This document shows, piece after piece, positions 7,733 through 15,799 of a DNA stretch of 17,338 nucleotides. Location of the stretch: positions 1 through 17,338 of the forward strand of contig CAYFNZ010000026.1 in the NCBI GenBank assembly GCA_964344625.1. Reading direction: 5' to 3'. Numbering within the stretch: position 1 is the stretch's first letter; each line of letters starts with the position of its first letter. Source of the stretch: JAAYEL01 sp964344625. Its GTDB lineage: Bacteria; Bacillota; Clostridia; Tissierellales; Peptoniphilaceae. Made by a program: the position numbers and the translations under genes. The notes under the pieces were generated by a model. The model searched no databases and was not told where the DNA came from. It saw only the letters and a program-made list of their open reading frames with translations.

Positions 7733-9083
7733 ATTCTTCAGTCTCTTCTGTGACTGTTACCTTTACTTCTTGTATTCTCTTGTCTTTTATTTCTAGGATG
7801 TCAAATGTTAGATTTTGGTAGGTCAGGCTCATTTGCTCTCCGTCTTCTGGTATGTGGCCTAGTAGGTAGATTAGTAGACCACCAAGGGTGTCGTAGTCTT
7901 CAGTTTCTTCATCGAGTTTTGTTGAAAGTCTGAAATTTAATTCCTTTATTGAAATTGAGCCTTTTACGATCCAGATGTTATCAGTGATTTGTTGGATTTC
8001 CGGTTCATCATGGTCGTATTCGTCATCTATGTCTCCGACTATTTCTTCGATTAAATCTTCCATGGTAACTATGCCGGAAAAGCCACCATATTCATCTATT
8101 AGTAGGGCCATATGCCTGTTGTTGGTTTGAAGCTCTGAGAAAAGCTCGTTGACATTTTTTCTTTCTGGCACGAAGTAGCCTGGCTTAAGAATTGACCTAA
8201 TATCTACATTTTCAAAGCCTTTTTTGTAGCTTTCAAGTAGGTAGTCTTTTAGGTACAAGACTCCGATAATGTTATCTACCTCATCTTCATAAACTGGGAT
8301 TCTTGAGTACTTTAAGCTTAGCATTTCATCTAAGAATTCCTCAAAAGGTTCATTTATATCTATCATGAAGACTTCTGGCCTTGCTGTCATGATTTCTTCT
8401 GCACAAGTTTCGTCAAAGCCTATTACAGACTTAATCATCTCGCCTTCTACATCGTCTATAACCCCTTGAGTTTGTCCCAGCTGAACTAGGGACTTGATGT
8501 CATTTAAGGTAACCCTGCCTTCTACATCGTCTGTGGAAATGCCAATGATGTTTAAGACTAGGTTTGTAGTTGCTGATAAAAGCTTTACAAAAGGCTTAAA
8601 TATAAAGGCAGCGGCAGAAACAATGCCCACTGATGATCTTGCAAATTCCTCACTTTTAACTAAAGCCACCCTCTTTGGAACTAGCTCCCCAAATACGATT
8701 GTTATATAGGATAATAAAAATGTAATAAGGATTATTGAAAGACTTGCTGAATAAGGTATGGATTTTTCTAAAAAGAATCCTTCCAACCTCTTTGAAATTC
8801 CAATTGCTGCAAGTGCCGCATTAAAAAATCCTGAAAGGGTGATAACCACTTGAATTGTGGATAAAAAATTAGATTGGTTTGAAAGGACTTCTAAAATCCT
8901 CTTGGCCTTCCTGTCCCCATCTTCAACTTCTTTTTTTAACTTGTTTTGGTCAACTGATACCATAGCCATTTCAGCCGAAGCAAAAAATGCATTAATAGCA
9001 GTCAAAATAATTATTATTAAAATTTGTAAAAATAAACTATCGCTCCCGAGCCCAACATCTGAAGCGCCCTGTGGTAGGTCCAT
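7731..9083 (-). CDS. CNNM/CorC-type membrane protein (DUF21, CBS pair, CorC_HlyC)
   Basis: Integral membrane protein (450 aa) of the family often labelled 'hemolysin-like', better thought of as a CNNM/CorB-type divalent-cation (Mg2+) transporter or regulator. A DUF21 domain with hydrophobic segments covers about 17-42, 73-97 and 112-135, with a further hydrophobic stretch at about 150-180. The CBS pair covers about 228-350 (IMTARPEVFMID, SRIPVYED, VLYLKDYL, MALLIDEYGGFSGIVTMEDLIEEIVGDI region). A CorC_HlyC domain covers about 362-443, with DYDTLGGLLIYLLGHIP. The start at 9083 is chosen because AGGAGG lies 6 bases upstream and a strong promoter lies between it and the alternative ATG at 9161, which would be upstream of transcription. 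It is convergent with the ABC permease and divergent from the FAD gene. Confidence 0.93.
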   Translation of the reverse strand: MDLPQGASDVGLGSDSLFLQILIIIILTAINAFFASAEMAMVSVDQNKLKKEVEDGDRKAKRILEVLSNQSNFLSTIQVVITLSGFFNAALAAIGISKRLEGFFLEKSIPYSASLSIILITFLLSYITIVFGELVPKRVALVKSEEFARSSVGIVSAAAFIFKPFVKLLSATTNLVLNIIGISTDDVEGRVTLNDIKSLVQLGQTQGVIDDVEGEMIKSVIGFDETCAEEIMTARPEVFMIDINEPFEEFLDEMLSLKYSRIPVYEDEVDNIIGVLYLKDYLLESYKKGFENVDIRSILKPGYFVPERKNVNELFSELQTNNRHMALLIDEYGGFSGIVTMEDLIEEIVGDIDDEYDHDEPEIQQITDNIWIVKGSISIKELNFRLSTKLDEETEDYDTLGGLLIYLLGHIPEDGEQMSLTYQNLTFDILEIKDKRIQEVKVTVTEETEE

Positions 9084-9111
9084 AAAATTCCTCCTCATTA
9101 AAATATATTTA

Positions 9112-9140
9112 ATAATATCACCTTTAAGCCATCCTTTCAA
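9112..9140 (-). promoter_or_regulatory. Promoter of the CNNM-type gene
   Basis: On the minus strand TTGAAA (9135-9140) is followed by 17 bases and TATTAT (9112-9117), with a TG one base before the -10 (extended -10). Transcription would start near 9105, leaving a leader of about 22 nt before the ATG at 9083. Confidence 0.75.
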
Positions 9141-9237
9141 TAAATTAAGCAAATTCAACAAGATGGATTAATAAGGCCCAAGAGTATACCCCAAAAAATA
9201 TTATTTGTGGTAAACTATTCAAGGACGGAGGTGGATT

Positions 9238-10605
9238 ATGAAACACTATGACATAATCTTCGTAGGAGCAGGAGCAGCCGGCGTTTTTGCAGCCTACGAA
9301 TTTACAAAGAATAAAACTGATAAAAAAATCTTAATGATTGATGGCGGCAATGTGATACAAAAGAGAAAGTGCCCTATATCTGAAGGAAAGGTAAAAAATT
9401 GCATCAAGTGTAAGCCGTGCAATATCATGGAAGGCTTCGGCGGAGCTGGCACCCTTTCAGACGGAAAATACAACATAACCAACGATTTTGGCGGCGAACT
9501 ACATACTGTTTTAGGCAGGGAAAAAGCCATAGAGCTTATGGAATATGTAGACCAAGTTTTAGTGGGATTTGACACTGAAGAATCAAGACTTTACGAAACA
9601 GCCTCTACTGACCTAAAGACCATCTGCCTTAAAAACAACCTACACCTATTAAATGCCAAGGTAAGGCATTTCGGCACAGACAGGAATGTTGAAATCCTTA
9701 AGAAAATATATGACTACACCAAAGAAACCATAGAATATTCTTTCAATACCAAGGCTGAAGACATAGACCACCAAGACGATAAATACATAGTAACAACAAA
9801 TAAAGGAACATTTTCTTGCGACAAGCTAGTCCTATCTAGCGGCAGGTCTGGATCAAAGTGGATGGCAGAAGTGTTTAAGAAATTTGACATCCATACTTGC
9901 TCAAACAGGGTTGACATTGGAGTAAGGGTGGAATTACCTGCAGAAATCTTCAAGCATATCACAGACGAAGTATATGAAAGCAAGATAATATATAAAACTG
10001 ACAAGTACAACGACATGGTCAGAACATTTTGCATGAACCCATACGGCATAGTTGTAACGGAAAATACCAACGGGGTAATCACTGTAAATGGCCATGCCTA
10101 TGCTGATGAAAACAAGCTTTCTCCAAATACCAACTTTGCCCTACTTGTTTCAAACACCTTTACAGAACCTTTTAAGGATTCAAATGAATATGGTGAGTCA
10201 ATCGCCAGACTTTCAAACATGCTTGGCGGCGGAGTTATCTTGCAAAGATTTGGCGACCTTATCAAGGGAAGAAGGTCAAGTGAAAGAAGGATGAAAAAAT
10301 GCTTTACTATCCCTACCCTACAAGCTACTCCAGGGGACCTAAGCCTGGTAATCCCAAAAAGGCAGCTTGATACTATTATTGAAATGATCTACCAATTGGA
10401 CAAGATTGCCCCTGGAACTGCAAATGAAGACACCCTACTTTATGGGGTAGAAGTAAAATTCTATAATTCCAAGGTAGAAATCGGACCGGACTTCCAAACT
10501 AAAATGCCGGGCCTTTATGCAGTAGGTGATGGTTCTGGACTTACCCACTCACTTTCTCAAGCATCAGCATCTGGAGTTGAAATAGCAAGAATCCTAAATA
10601 ATTAA
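9238..10605 (+). CDS. Uncharacterised FAD-dependent dehydrogenase (COG2509-like)
   Basis: A flavoprotein (455 aa) with an N-terminal Rossmann dinucleotide-binding fold (IIFVGAGAAGVFAAYEF, glycines 10-15; acidic end of strand two at D35) and the C-terminal FAD motif GLYAVGDGSGLTHSLSQASA (425-444, D431). Between them is GFGGAGTLSDGK (66-77), typical of this uncharacterised dehydrogenase family. Four cysteines, C45, C55, C58 and C61 (CP..., CIKCKPC), lie just before it and could bind a metal or Fe-S cluster. GGAGGTG lies a few bases before the ATG at 9238. A weak extended -10 (TGGTAAACT, 9208-9216) is the only promoter hint. Substrate is unknown; the enzyme is cytoplasmic. It is monocistronic as far as can be seen. 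Confidence 0.9.
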   Translation: MKHYDIIFVGAGAAGVFAAYEFTKNKTDKKILMIDGGNVIQKRKCPISEGKVKNCIKCKPCNIMEGFGGAGTLSDGKYNITNDFGGELHTVLGREKAIELMEYVDQVLVGFDTEESRLYETASTDLKTICLKNNLHLLNAKVRHFGTDRNVEILKKIYDYTKETIEYSFNTKAEDIDHQDDKYIVTTNKGTFSCDKLVLSSGRSGSKWMAEVFKKFDIHTCSNRVDIGVRVELPAEIFKHITDEVYESKIIYKTDKYNDMVRTFCMNPYGIVVTENTNGVITVNGHAYADENKLSPNTNFALLVSNTFTEPFKDSNEYGESIARLSNMLGGGVILQRFGDLIKGRRSSERRMKKCFTIPTLQATPGDLSLVIPKRQLDTIIEMIYQLDKIAPGTANEDTLLYGVEVKFYNSKVEIGPDFQTKMPGLYAVGDGSGLTHSLSQASASGVEIARILNN

Positions 10606-10631
10606 ATTTATTTAATTATTTTGACAGTAAA

Positions 10632-10660
10632 ATGACAGTTTTTTTCATCAAGAATATAGT
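10632..10660 (+). promoter_or_regulatory. Promoter of the standalone RNA
   Basis: ATGACA (10632-10637) and TATAGT (10655-10660) are exactly 17 bases apart, predicting a start near 10667. The heptamer TGACAGT occurs at 10622-10628 and again at 10633-10639, an 11-bp step (one helical turn) overlapping the -35, which suggests an activator or response-regulator site. Confidence 0.65.
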
Positions 10661-10680
10661 ATTATATTGGTGAGGGAAAA

Positions 10681-10755
10681 ATGTATATGTTTTTTATAGA
10701 TGCTTCGGAGCCTAAGCTTAGCTCCAACCTTAAAGAAGTATCCAGTAACAAGTAA
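10681..10755 (+). CDS. Possible 24-codon ORF inside the standalone RNA
   Basis: The ORF encodes MYMFFIDASEPKLSSNLKEV plus four more residues (SSNK) and ends in TAA. GGTGAGGG lies 4 bases before the ATG, a plausible ribosome binding site right at the RNA 5' end. The peptide is partly hydrophobic at its start but is not a clear signal peptide, membrane toxin or amino-acid-biased leader peptide. The loop TCTCTCAC (10853-10860) of the same RNA can pair with GTGAGGGA (10670-10677), which would hide the start. Translation is plausible, not shown. Confidence 0.35.
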   Translation: MYMFFIDASEPKLSSNLKEVSSNK

Positions 10756-10903
10756 TCTATAGCTTATTATTAGTCATCGAATAATAAGTGCCTCATACTA
10801 TTTTAGAGCTGTCGAATAGTAGGCAAGAGAATACATTCACTTTCTTAAATGATCTCTCACTCATTAGTGTATCCTATTGCAGATGACATCGATCGATAAA
10901 GTT

Positions 10904-10939
10904 GGCAGGTAGTCAATTTCTGACCCCTGCCGATTTTTT
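10904..10939 (+). terminator. Intrinsic terminator of the standalone RNA
   Basis: GGCAGG (10904-10909) pairs with CCTGCC (10926-10931), and GTCA (10912-10915) pairs with TGAC (10921-10924) inside it. Six T follow at 10934-10939. The minus-strand side lacks a T-run, so it serves the rightward RNA and not sbcC. Confidence 0.9.
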
Positions 10940-10959
10940 ATTTTAAATATTATATTTTT

Positions 10960-13719
10960 TTAGGCAGAAAACTTGCAGTGGCTCCTGCCGAGATGGTCTT
11001 TTTCGACAATGATTTTCTTGTCGATATTTTCCTTTAAACTCTCCACATGGGAAATGATTCCGATAAGCTTATCACTGGCTGATAGCTTTGATAAAGTCCC
11101 CATGACCTGAGCTAAGGACTGCTTGTCAAGGGTTCCAAAGCCCTCGTCTATAAACATAGAGTTTAATTCAATTCCTCCCGCATTCATCTGAACCGTATCC
11201 GATAGACCCAGGGCCAAAGAAAGGGCCGCCTTAAAGGACTCCCCACCTGAAAGGGTCTTGATATGCCTTGGCTTGGAGGAGAACCTATCCAGGATTTCAA
11301 GTTCTAATCCAGACTGGGAGACATTGTCAGAGGCCTCTTTTTTCCTCCTCATAGTGTATTGGCCGGATGTCATTTCATAAAATCTTTTATTGGCCTTGGA
11401 AATTATTTCATCAAAGTAATGCATTTGGACAAAAACCTCGAATTGAAGTTTTTCCTTACCAGAAATCTGACCTGTTACAGTTTCATAAATCTCATTAATA
11501 TCCTGGTATTTCTTTTCGTAAAGCTTAAACTCCTTATATAAGGCCTTGTAGCTGGAAAGATGGCTCAAATTAGCCTTGATGTCAGCTGCCAAGTAGCCCC
11601 TATCAGAATTAATCTTCTTGATTTTTTCTTCTATGTCAGTCGCTCTTTCAGAAAGGTCCTTCATATCCAAGTCATATCTTGGATCTATTTTTTTTGTCAG
11701 GGTTTCTTTAGAGCTTTCCAATTTCGATATTTCTAGACTAGTCTTAGATAGGTCCTCTTCAAGTTTCGTCTTAAAGTCCACTAAGCCTTTAATTTGCTTT
11801 GATAAATCTTCTAAAAAGTCTTCCGCCTCTTTTTTAGATAAAAATCTCAATTCCCCTGCGAGGTCTTCTTTTTGCTGCAAAGAAGACTTGTAGCTAGCCC
11901 TGTCAGAGATAATTTTTTCCCTGATGGCAAGTATTTCTTTATTAGCATTTTCCATGTAGGAATTTAATTTTTCAGACTCAAGCTCATGGTCAGAAATCTT
12001 CTTAAGATTTTTCGATAGGTCATTAATTTTTACTTGTACAAGGCCTATCTCCCTATCAAGACCTGTAATTTTTTCATCTACAAGCTGTAAAATGTCATCT
12101 TTATCAAGTCTAAGCCCATCATCTAAGTCCCCTAAGTCTTCTCTAATGTTGAATTCATCAAGGTCTATTTTTGATACCAGGGCAGATATTTGATTGGATT
12201 TGACTTCCCTTTCTTCCCTTATTTTATCTAGCTTTTTTCCCAAATCATCAATTTCTTTCTTGTCTACAAAGCCATCAACAAGGCTTGCAGGCCTAGGATG
12301 GTCTAGGGCACCACATACGGGACAAGGGGTATTTTCCTCTAGGGTCTTTGCCAAAATACCTGCTTGAGAAGCATAGTAGAGGTCTTCAGCCCTTGAAAGC
12401 TCCCTATTTAGACCTTGGTAGTTTTTTTGAAGGCTTGCCAGGTCATTTTTTTGCCCCTCTAAGAGCCTTCTATTAGAGGATAAAGTAGCCAGCCTATCCT
12501 TGATTTTTTCAAACCTAGCCTTATTACCTGAAAGCTTTGACAGGTCATTTTTACCTTCAAAAAGCCTTCTTTCAAGTTCTATCTTTTGACCTATGCTTGC
12601 TTTTAAGTCAAGAAGCCTTAAGCTTGCCTCTTCCAGCTTTTTAGCCTTTTTAGCCTCGTCAGCTGAGTTTTTTTCAATTTCCTTATCAAGACTTGTCAGT
12701 GAAAATGTTAGGTCATCTAGTTTTTCATATTTTCCTAATTTCTCTTTGTTTAGGTTAAAGTCTTTTTTTAGGTCTTCTATTTTCAAGTCTATATCCTGGT
12801 GGTTCTTTTTTTCTAACTTAAGTCTATCAAGATGGTCCCTTTTTTTACTTAAGTCCTGGTCAAGCTGAGCTACCTCCCTCTTTAGGGCTACAAATTCCCT
12901 GGCCTTTAAGAGCTTTTCTTTAACTAGGTCAAGGTCCTTGCTTTCATTTGTTACCCTAAGGTCCAAGTCCTTAAGTCTGGCCTTAAAAATCTTATCTTGC
13001 CTGTCTATAAGGGCCACAAAGCCATCAAAGTCTGTTCTTGACAGGGTTAAAGAATCTATTTCCATAGCTTGGTCTATCTTGAAATTTGAAACTAGGCTTT
13101 CAAAAGAATCAAATAGCTTACCGGTTTTTGAACTGATTTCCGACCTCATGGCCCTAATCCTATCTTCAAAATCGCTATACTTTTGCGTATTAAAAATCTT
13201 TCTAAAAAGGTCTCTTTTTTCCTCATTTGTAGCATGAAGTAGCTTTAGAAAATCTCCCTGGGCTATCATGGCAATTTGCTTAAATTGACTCTCACTAATA
13301 GAAAAAAGTTCCTCTACAAAATTATTCACATCCGACAAGGAATTTAGGTTGGTCCCATCTTCAAAATATATTATGGCACTCGCTTCCTGAAGGGTAAAGC
13401 CCTCCCCTCTTTTCTTAGGTCTTTGATAGGAGGGATTCCTAACTATCCTATATTTTTTATTTTTATAGGTGAAGGTCAAGTCAACAAAGGTAGGTGTGGC
13501 AGGGTCGGCATACTCAGACCTAAACATCCTGGCATCCCTTATGCCCCCACTGGCAGACCCGTACAGGGCAAATGTTATGGCATCAAAAATCGTGGTCTTT
13601 CCCGCTCCAGTATCCCCACTAATTAGGAAAATCCCATTCTTGCCAAATTCGTCAAAATCTATCCTAGTCTCACCTGCAAATGGTCCAAATGCTGATATTA
13701 TAAGCTGATTTATTCTCAT
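10960..13719 (-). CDS. sbcC: SbcC, SMC-like ATPase of the SbcCD nuclease
   Basis: ATPase subunit (919 aa) of the Rad50/Mre11-type complex that opens DNA hairpins, trims blocked ends and helps repair broken forks. Walker A GDTGAGKTT is at 35-43 (K41) and a Q-loop region near 150. Two long coiled-coil arms meet at a central zinc hook, CPVC (C466, C469), almost exactly mid-protein. The ABC signature LSGGES is at 823-828, Walker B ends D858-E859 (FIDEGFGTLD) and the switch His is H891. The start at 13719 overlaps the sbcD stop as ATGA and has GGGGGG just upstream. The alternative ATG at 13731 would begin within that binding site. Translational coupling to sbcD is expected for a complex of defined stoichiometry. 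No clear terminator is visible after it. Confidence 0.96.
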   Translation of the reverse strand: MRINQLIISAFGPFAGETRIDFDEFGKNGIFLISGDTGAGKTTIFDAITFALYGSASGGIRDARMFRSEYADPATPTFVDLTFTYKNKKYRIVRNPSYQRPKKRGEGFTLQEASAIIYFEDGTNLNSLSDVNNFVEELFSISESQFKQIAMIAQGDFLKLLHATNEEKRDLFRKIFNTQKYSDFEDRIRAMRSEISSKTGKLFDSFESLVSNFKIDQAMEIDSLTLSRTDFDGFVALIDRQDKIFKARLKDLDLRVTNESKDLDLVKEKLLKAREFVALKREVAQLDQDLSKKRDHLDRLKLEKKNHQDIDLKIEDLKKDFNLNKEKLGKYEKLDDLTFSLTSLDKEIEKNSADEAKKAKKLEEASLRLLDLKASIGQKIELERRLFEGKNDLSKLSGNKARFEKIKDRLATLSSNRRLLEGQKNDLASLQKNYQGLNRELSRAEDLYYASQAGILAKTLEENTPCPVCGALDHPRPASLVDGFVDKKEIDDLGKKLDKIREEREVKSNQISALVSKIDLDEFNIREDLGDLDDGLRLDKDDILQLVDEKITGLDREIGLVQVKINDLSKNLKKISDHELESEKLNSYMENANKEILAIREKIISDRASYKSSLQQKEDLAGELRFLSKKEAEDFLEDLSKQIKGLVDFKTKLEEDLSKTSLEISKLESSKETLTKKIDPRYDLDMKDLSERATDIEEKIKKINSDRGYLAADIKANLSHLSSYKALYKEFKLYEKKYQDINEIYETVTGQISGKEKLQFEVFVQMHYFDEIISKANKRFYEMTSGQYTMRRKKEASDNVSQSGLELEILDRFSSKPRHIKTLSGGESFKAALSLALGLSDTVQMNAGGIELNSMFIDEGFGTLDKQSLAQVMGTLSKLSASDKLIGIISHVESLKENIDKKIIVEKDHLGRSHCKFSA

Positions 13720-14846
13720 AGGTCCCCCCACACTTGACTAATTATCTCTTTTACCAAGACTTCCTTGTCATGGTCTAACTTCTTGTTCTTCCTATACTCA
13801 TAAAACTCATTAAAAAGCTCAAAGGGAGCCTTTTTTTGATTAATGACTATATCTGGTCCTTCTACATCCAGGTCTTCACCAATATTGGTATAGGCAAGGC
13901 TCATAAGGTTTGGATAAAGCTCTCTTAGCCTGGCCTGGGCATCAAAAACCTGGTCCTGGTCAAAGAGATTTATATGGACATAGTCCTCCCTATTGGGGTC
14001 AGTTTTTGAATAGGCTAAAACTTGGTCAAAATTCCCCTCTAGTATCCTCATATCCCTAAGGTAACTAATCTCTTTTTCGGTAATTTCTACCTGACCCTTT
14101 TCTCTCATATCAACAATACTTAAGGTCTTTTTGTAATTTGCCTCGCTTTTTGAATACTTCAAAAGAGAACCCGGATACCTAATTCTTCCCTGCCTAAAGG
14201 CCTGTTTTTTATGGATGTGGCCCAAGGCTACGTAGTCAAAGCCCTCATAGGTATCTATAGAAATAGCCTCAGATCCTCCCAGATAAAGCTCTTCACTATC
14301 ACTTTTTTCAGCCCCCACGATAAATTGGTGGCTTAAGATTACATTTCTCTCCTTATCATTAAGGTCAAGGCTATCAATCACTAAATCCATGGCCTTTTGA
14401 AAATCATCTAGCTTGATATCTGGATTAAGGCTTCTTAGATAAATCGGCTTGATATATGGAAGAAGGTAAAAATTTATTGGTCCAAAGTCATCCTCAAAAG
14501 TTAAGCTCTCAACCTTTCCATCAAAGGGACTACTGATATAAATGTCTGCCCCCTTCATAAGCCTGTTGGCAAAGGCCAGCCTCTCCTGAGAGTCATGGTT
14601 GCCGGCAATTATTAGGACCTTCTTTTTAAGCTCCTTAAGCCTGGTCAAAAAGTCATCAAAAAGGGCCATGGCATCCCCCGATGGGACCGGCTGGTCGTAG
14701 ACATCACCTGCTACTAAAACCATATCAACATTTTCTTTTTCAACTAATTTTAAAATTTCTTTTATAGCATAAGCCTGGTCTTCAAGCATGCTATAGCCAT
14801 TAACCTTCTTGCCTAGGTGCAAGTCTGCAAGGTGTAAAAATCTCAT
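13716..14846 (-). CDS. sbcD: SbcD, Mre11-type nuclease subunit
   Basis: Manganese-dependent metallophosphoesterase nuclease (376 aa), the catalytic partner of SbcC, with 3'-5' exonuclease and hairpin endonuclease activity. All family motifs are seen: D8 and H10 (ADLHLG), D48 (AGDVYD), N83-H84-D85 (AGNHDS), H173 (LSHQF), and H210 with H212 (LGHIH). The C-terminal part (about 255-376) corresponds to the capping and SbcC-binding region. AGGAGA lies about 5 bases before the ATG at 14846 and overlaps the end of the abi gene, whose stop is 8 bases upstream. The 3' end overlaps sbcC by four bases. It is therefore the middle gene of an abi-sbcD-sbcC operon. Confidence 0.96.
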   Translation of the reverse strand: MRFLHLADLHLGKKVNGYSMLEDQAYAIKEILKLVEKENVDMVLVAGDVYDQPVPSGDAMALFDDFLTRLKELKKKVLIIAGNHDSQERLAFANRLMKGADIYISSPFDGKVESLTFEDDFGPINFYLLPYIKPIYLRSLNPDIKLDDFQKAMDLVIDSLDLNDKERNVILSHQFIVGAEKSDSEELYLGGSEAISIDTYEGFDYVALGHIHKKQAFRQGRIRYPGSLLKYSKSEANYKKTLSIVDMREKGQVEITEKEISYLRDMRILEGNFDQVLAYSKTDPNREDYVHINLFDQDQVFDAQARLRELYPNLMSLAYTNIGEDLDVEGPDIVINQKKAPFELFNEFYEYRKNKKLDHDKEVLVKEIISQVWGDL

Positions 14847-14854
14847 ATCTTCTC

Positions 14855-15793
14855 CTAAAAATCCTCTGGAAAGCCCAGGTCTTTCATTACCATCTTAAAT
14901 GCTTTTTCATCTATTTCTTTCTTTAAGCCCTCTATGCTTGCTTGAATATTATAGGTCAGGTCCCTGAATTGAGACCTTGACAAAAATACCTGCATAATCA
15001 AGTAGATGTCAAAGACATAGTCCCTCTTGTCTGCTTTTGTAATCCCCCAGCTATTAAAGATAGGCCCTATAAAGTCCAGGTCGTTTTCAGACCTATAGCC
15101 CAGCAAGAGATTGTCGTGGGCCACCACATTTCTTATGTCCTTTAGGGCTGTAATAAAGGACTCAAATTGACTTGTGGTAATGTAGTAACCCTTGGCCTCT
15201 TCGGCATTTTCCATTAAAAAGCTAGTAAAGGAATTTGCCACCTCGTAGGCTTCTTTTTCTTTCATGGTTTGGTAGAAATTTACCACCTTGCCAAAGGAAA
15301 TGAAATTTACTAAAAACCAAAAAGGAACATGGGAGTACTTGTCGGTGTAGTACTTGATGCTCTTGTAGTAATTTTTCTCCTCCCTATAGGTTTCTATGGT
15401 CTTTGTAAGGGTGTGGGAATTGGCACTTATGAGGCTTGCGTTGGCATTGAAATTGGCTGGGTTTAGGTAGCTTTCTGCCTCTGGATGGTGCTTCATAAAC
15501 ACATATGATATGACAGACCTCAAGTGCCTTTCTATATCCAAAATACTGGTCAAAAAATATTTTTTAATTTCCTTATCAAATTCATGGAGTTTTTCAAGTT
15601 CCCTAAAAGTGGTCTTGTCCCTGTAGGTGTAGGAATTTTTATCTTGTATAAAATATTTTCTAGTACCATTAATTACCTTATAAAAATTGTAATGAAAGAG
15701 CTTGTCCTTGGCTCTTTTTTCATCATCTATTATTAAATTTCTTGACTTTAATAGCTCGATTTGTTCATCGAGAGTTTTAAAATATTTTTTCAT
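14855..15793 (-). CDS. Abi_2/AbiF-like HEPN protein, probable abortive-infection RNase
   Basis: Member of the Abi_2 (AbiD/AbiF) family, 312 aa, the usual length. The N-terminal signature is visible: LLKSRNLIIDDEKRA followed by an aromatic HYNFYKVINGTRKYF stretch, then the helical IERHLR segment (about 88-93). The HEPN catalytic-type motif R-N-x-x-x-H is RNVVAH (R221, H226). Such HEPN proteins are metal-independent RNases acting as toxins in phage defence. An intact motif argues this copy is active. A GTG at 15799 is also in frame, but AGAGG five bases before the ATG at 15793 favours the latter. The gene is 8 bases upstream of sbcD and is preceded by a long structured leader with its own promoter. 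Family assignment is from recognisable motifs; activity and phage defence are inferred. Confidence 0.85.
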   Translation of the reverse strand: MKKYFKTLDEQIELLKSRNLIIDDEKRAKDKLFHYNFYKVINGTRKYFIQDKNSYTYRDKTTFRELEKLHEFDKEIKKYFLTSILDIERHLRSVISYVFMKHHPEAESYLNPANFNANASLISANSHTLTKTIETYREEKNYYKSIKYYTDKYSHVPFWFLVNFISFGKVVNFYQTMKEKEAYEVANSFTSFLMENAEEAKGYYITTSQFESFITALKDIRNVVAHDNLLLGYRSENDLDFIGPIFNSWGITKADKRDYVFDIYLIMQVFLSRSQFRDLTYNIQASIEGLKKEIDEKAFKMVMKDLGFPEDF

Positions 15794-15799
15794 ATCCAC

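Larger units (their letters stand above)
10667..10940 (+). ncRNA. Candidate structured RNA, about 270 nt, unknown family
   Basis: The 354-bp gap between the FAD gene and sbcC holds a complete transcription unit: promoter, body and terminator, with no rightward gene downstream. Visible helices are 10695-10701 with 10755-10761 (7 bp), 10707-10711 with 10721-10725 (GGAGC/GCTCC), 10763-10771 with 10780-10788 (perfect 9 bp), 10796-10802 with 10815-10821 (7 bp, extended by GCC 10790-10792 with GGC 10822-10824), and an AATGA/TCATT hairpin with an 8-nt loop (10853-10860). Loop bases GTCATC (10773-10778) can pair with GATGAC (10882-10887), a possible pseudoknot. The tRNA-like ends of tmRNA and the core motifs of RNase P RNA and SRP RNA are not seen. 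It could be a regulatory RNA, a dual-function mRNA, or a known motif I do not recognise. Confidence 0.6.

Noticed and set aside
9084..9161. Longer N-terminus of the CNNM-type protein starting at 9161
   Set aside because: A strong promoter (9112-9140) lies inside that extension and an AGGAGG precedes the ATG at 9083.
8857..9171. Open frame on the plus strand opposite the CNNM-type gene
   Set aside because: No ribosome binding site, composition mirrors the real gene, no recognisable protein.
10667..10940. tmRNA, RNase P RNA, SRP RNA or raiA-motif RNA
   Set aside because: No tRNA-like ends with CCA or T-arm, no RNase P or SRP core motifs seen. The raiA motif is normally upstream of hpf, which is 10 kb away here; I cannot confirm or exclude raiA and 6S from memory.
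13423..13708. Two overlapping open frames opposite the start of sbcC
   Set aside because: They mirror the conserved ATPase head of SbcC and lack ribosome binding sites.
13720..13731. sbcC start at 13731
   Set aside because: The ATG at 13731 runs directly into the G-rich ribosome binding site of the ATG at 13719, which gives the usual ATGA coupling to sbcD.
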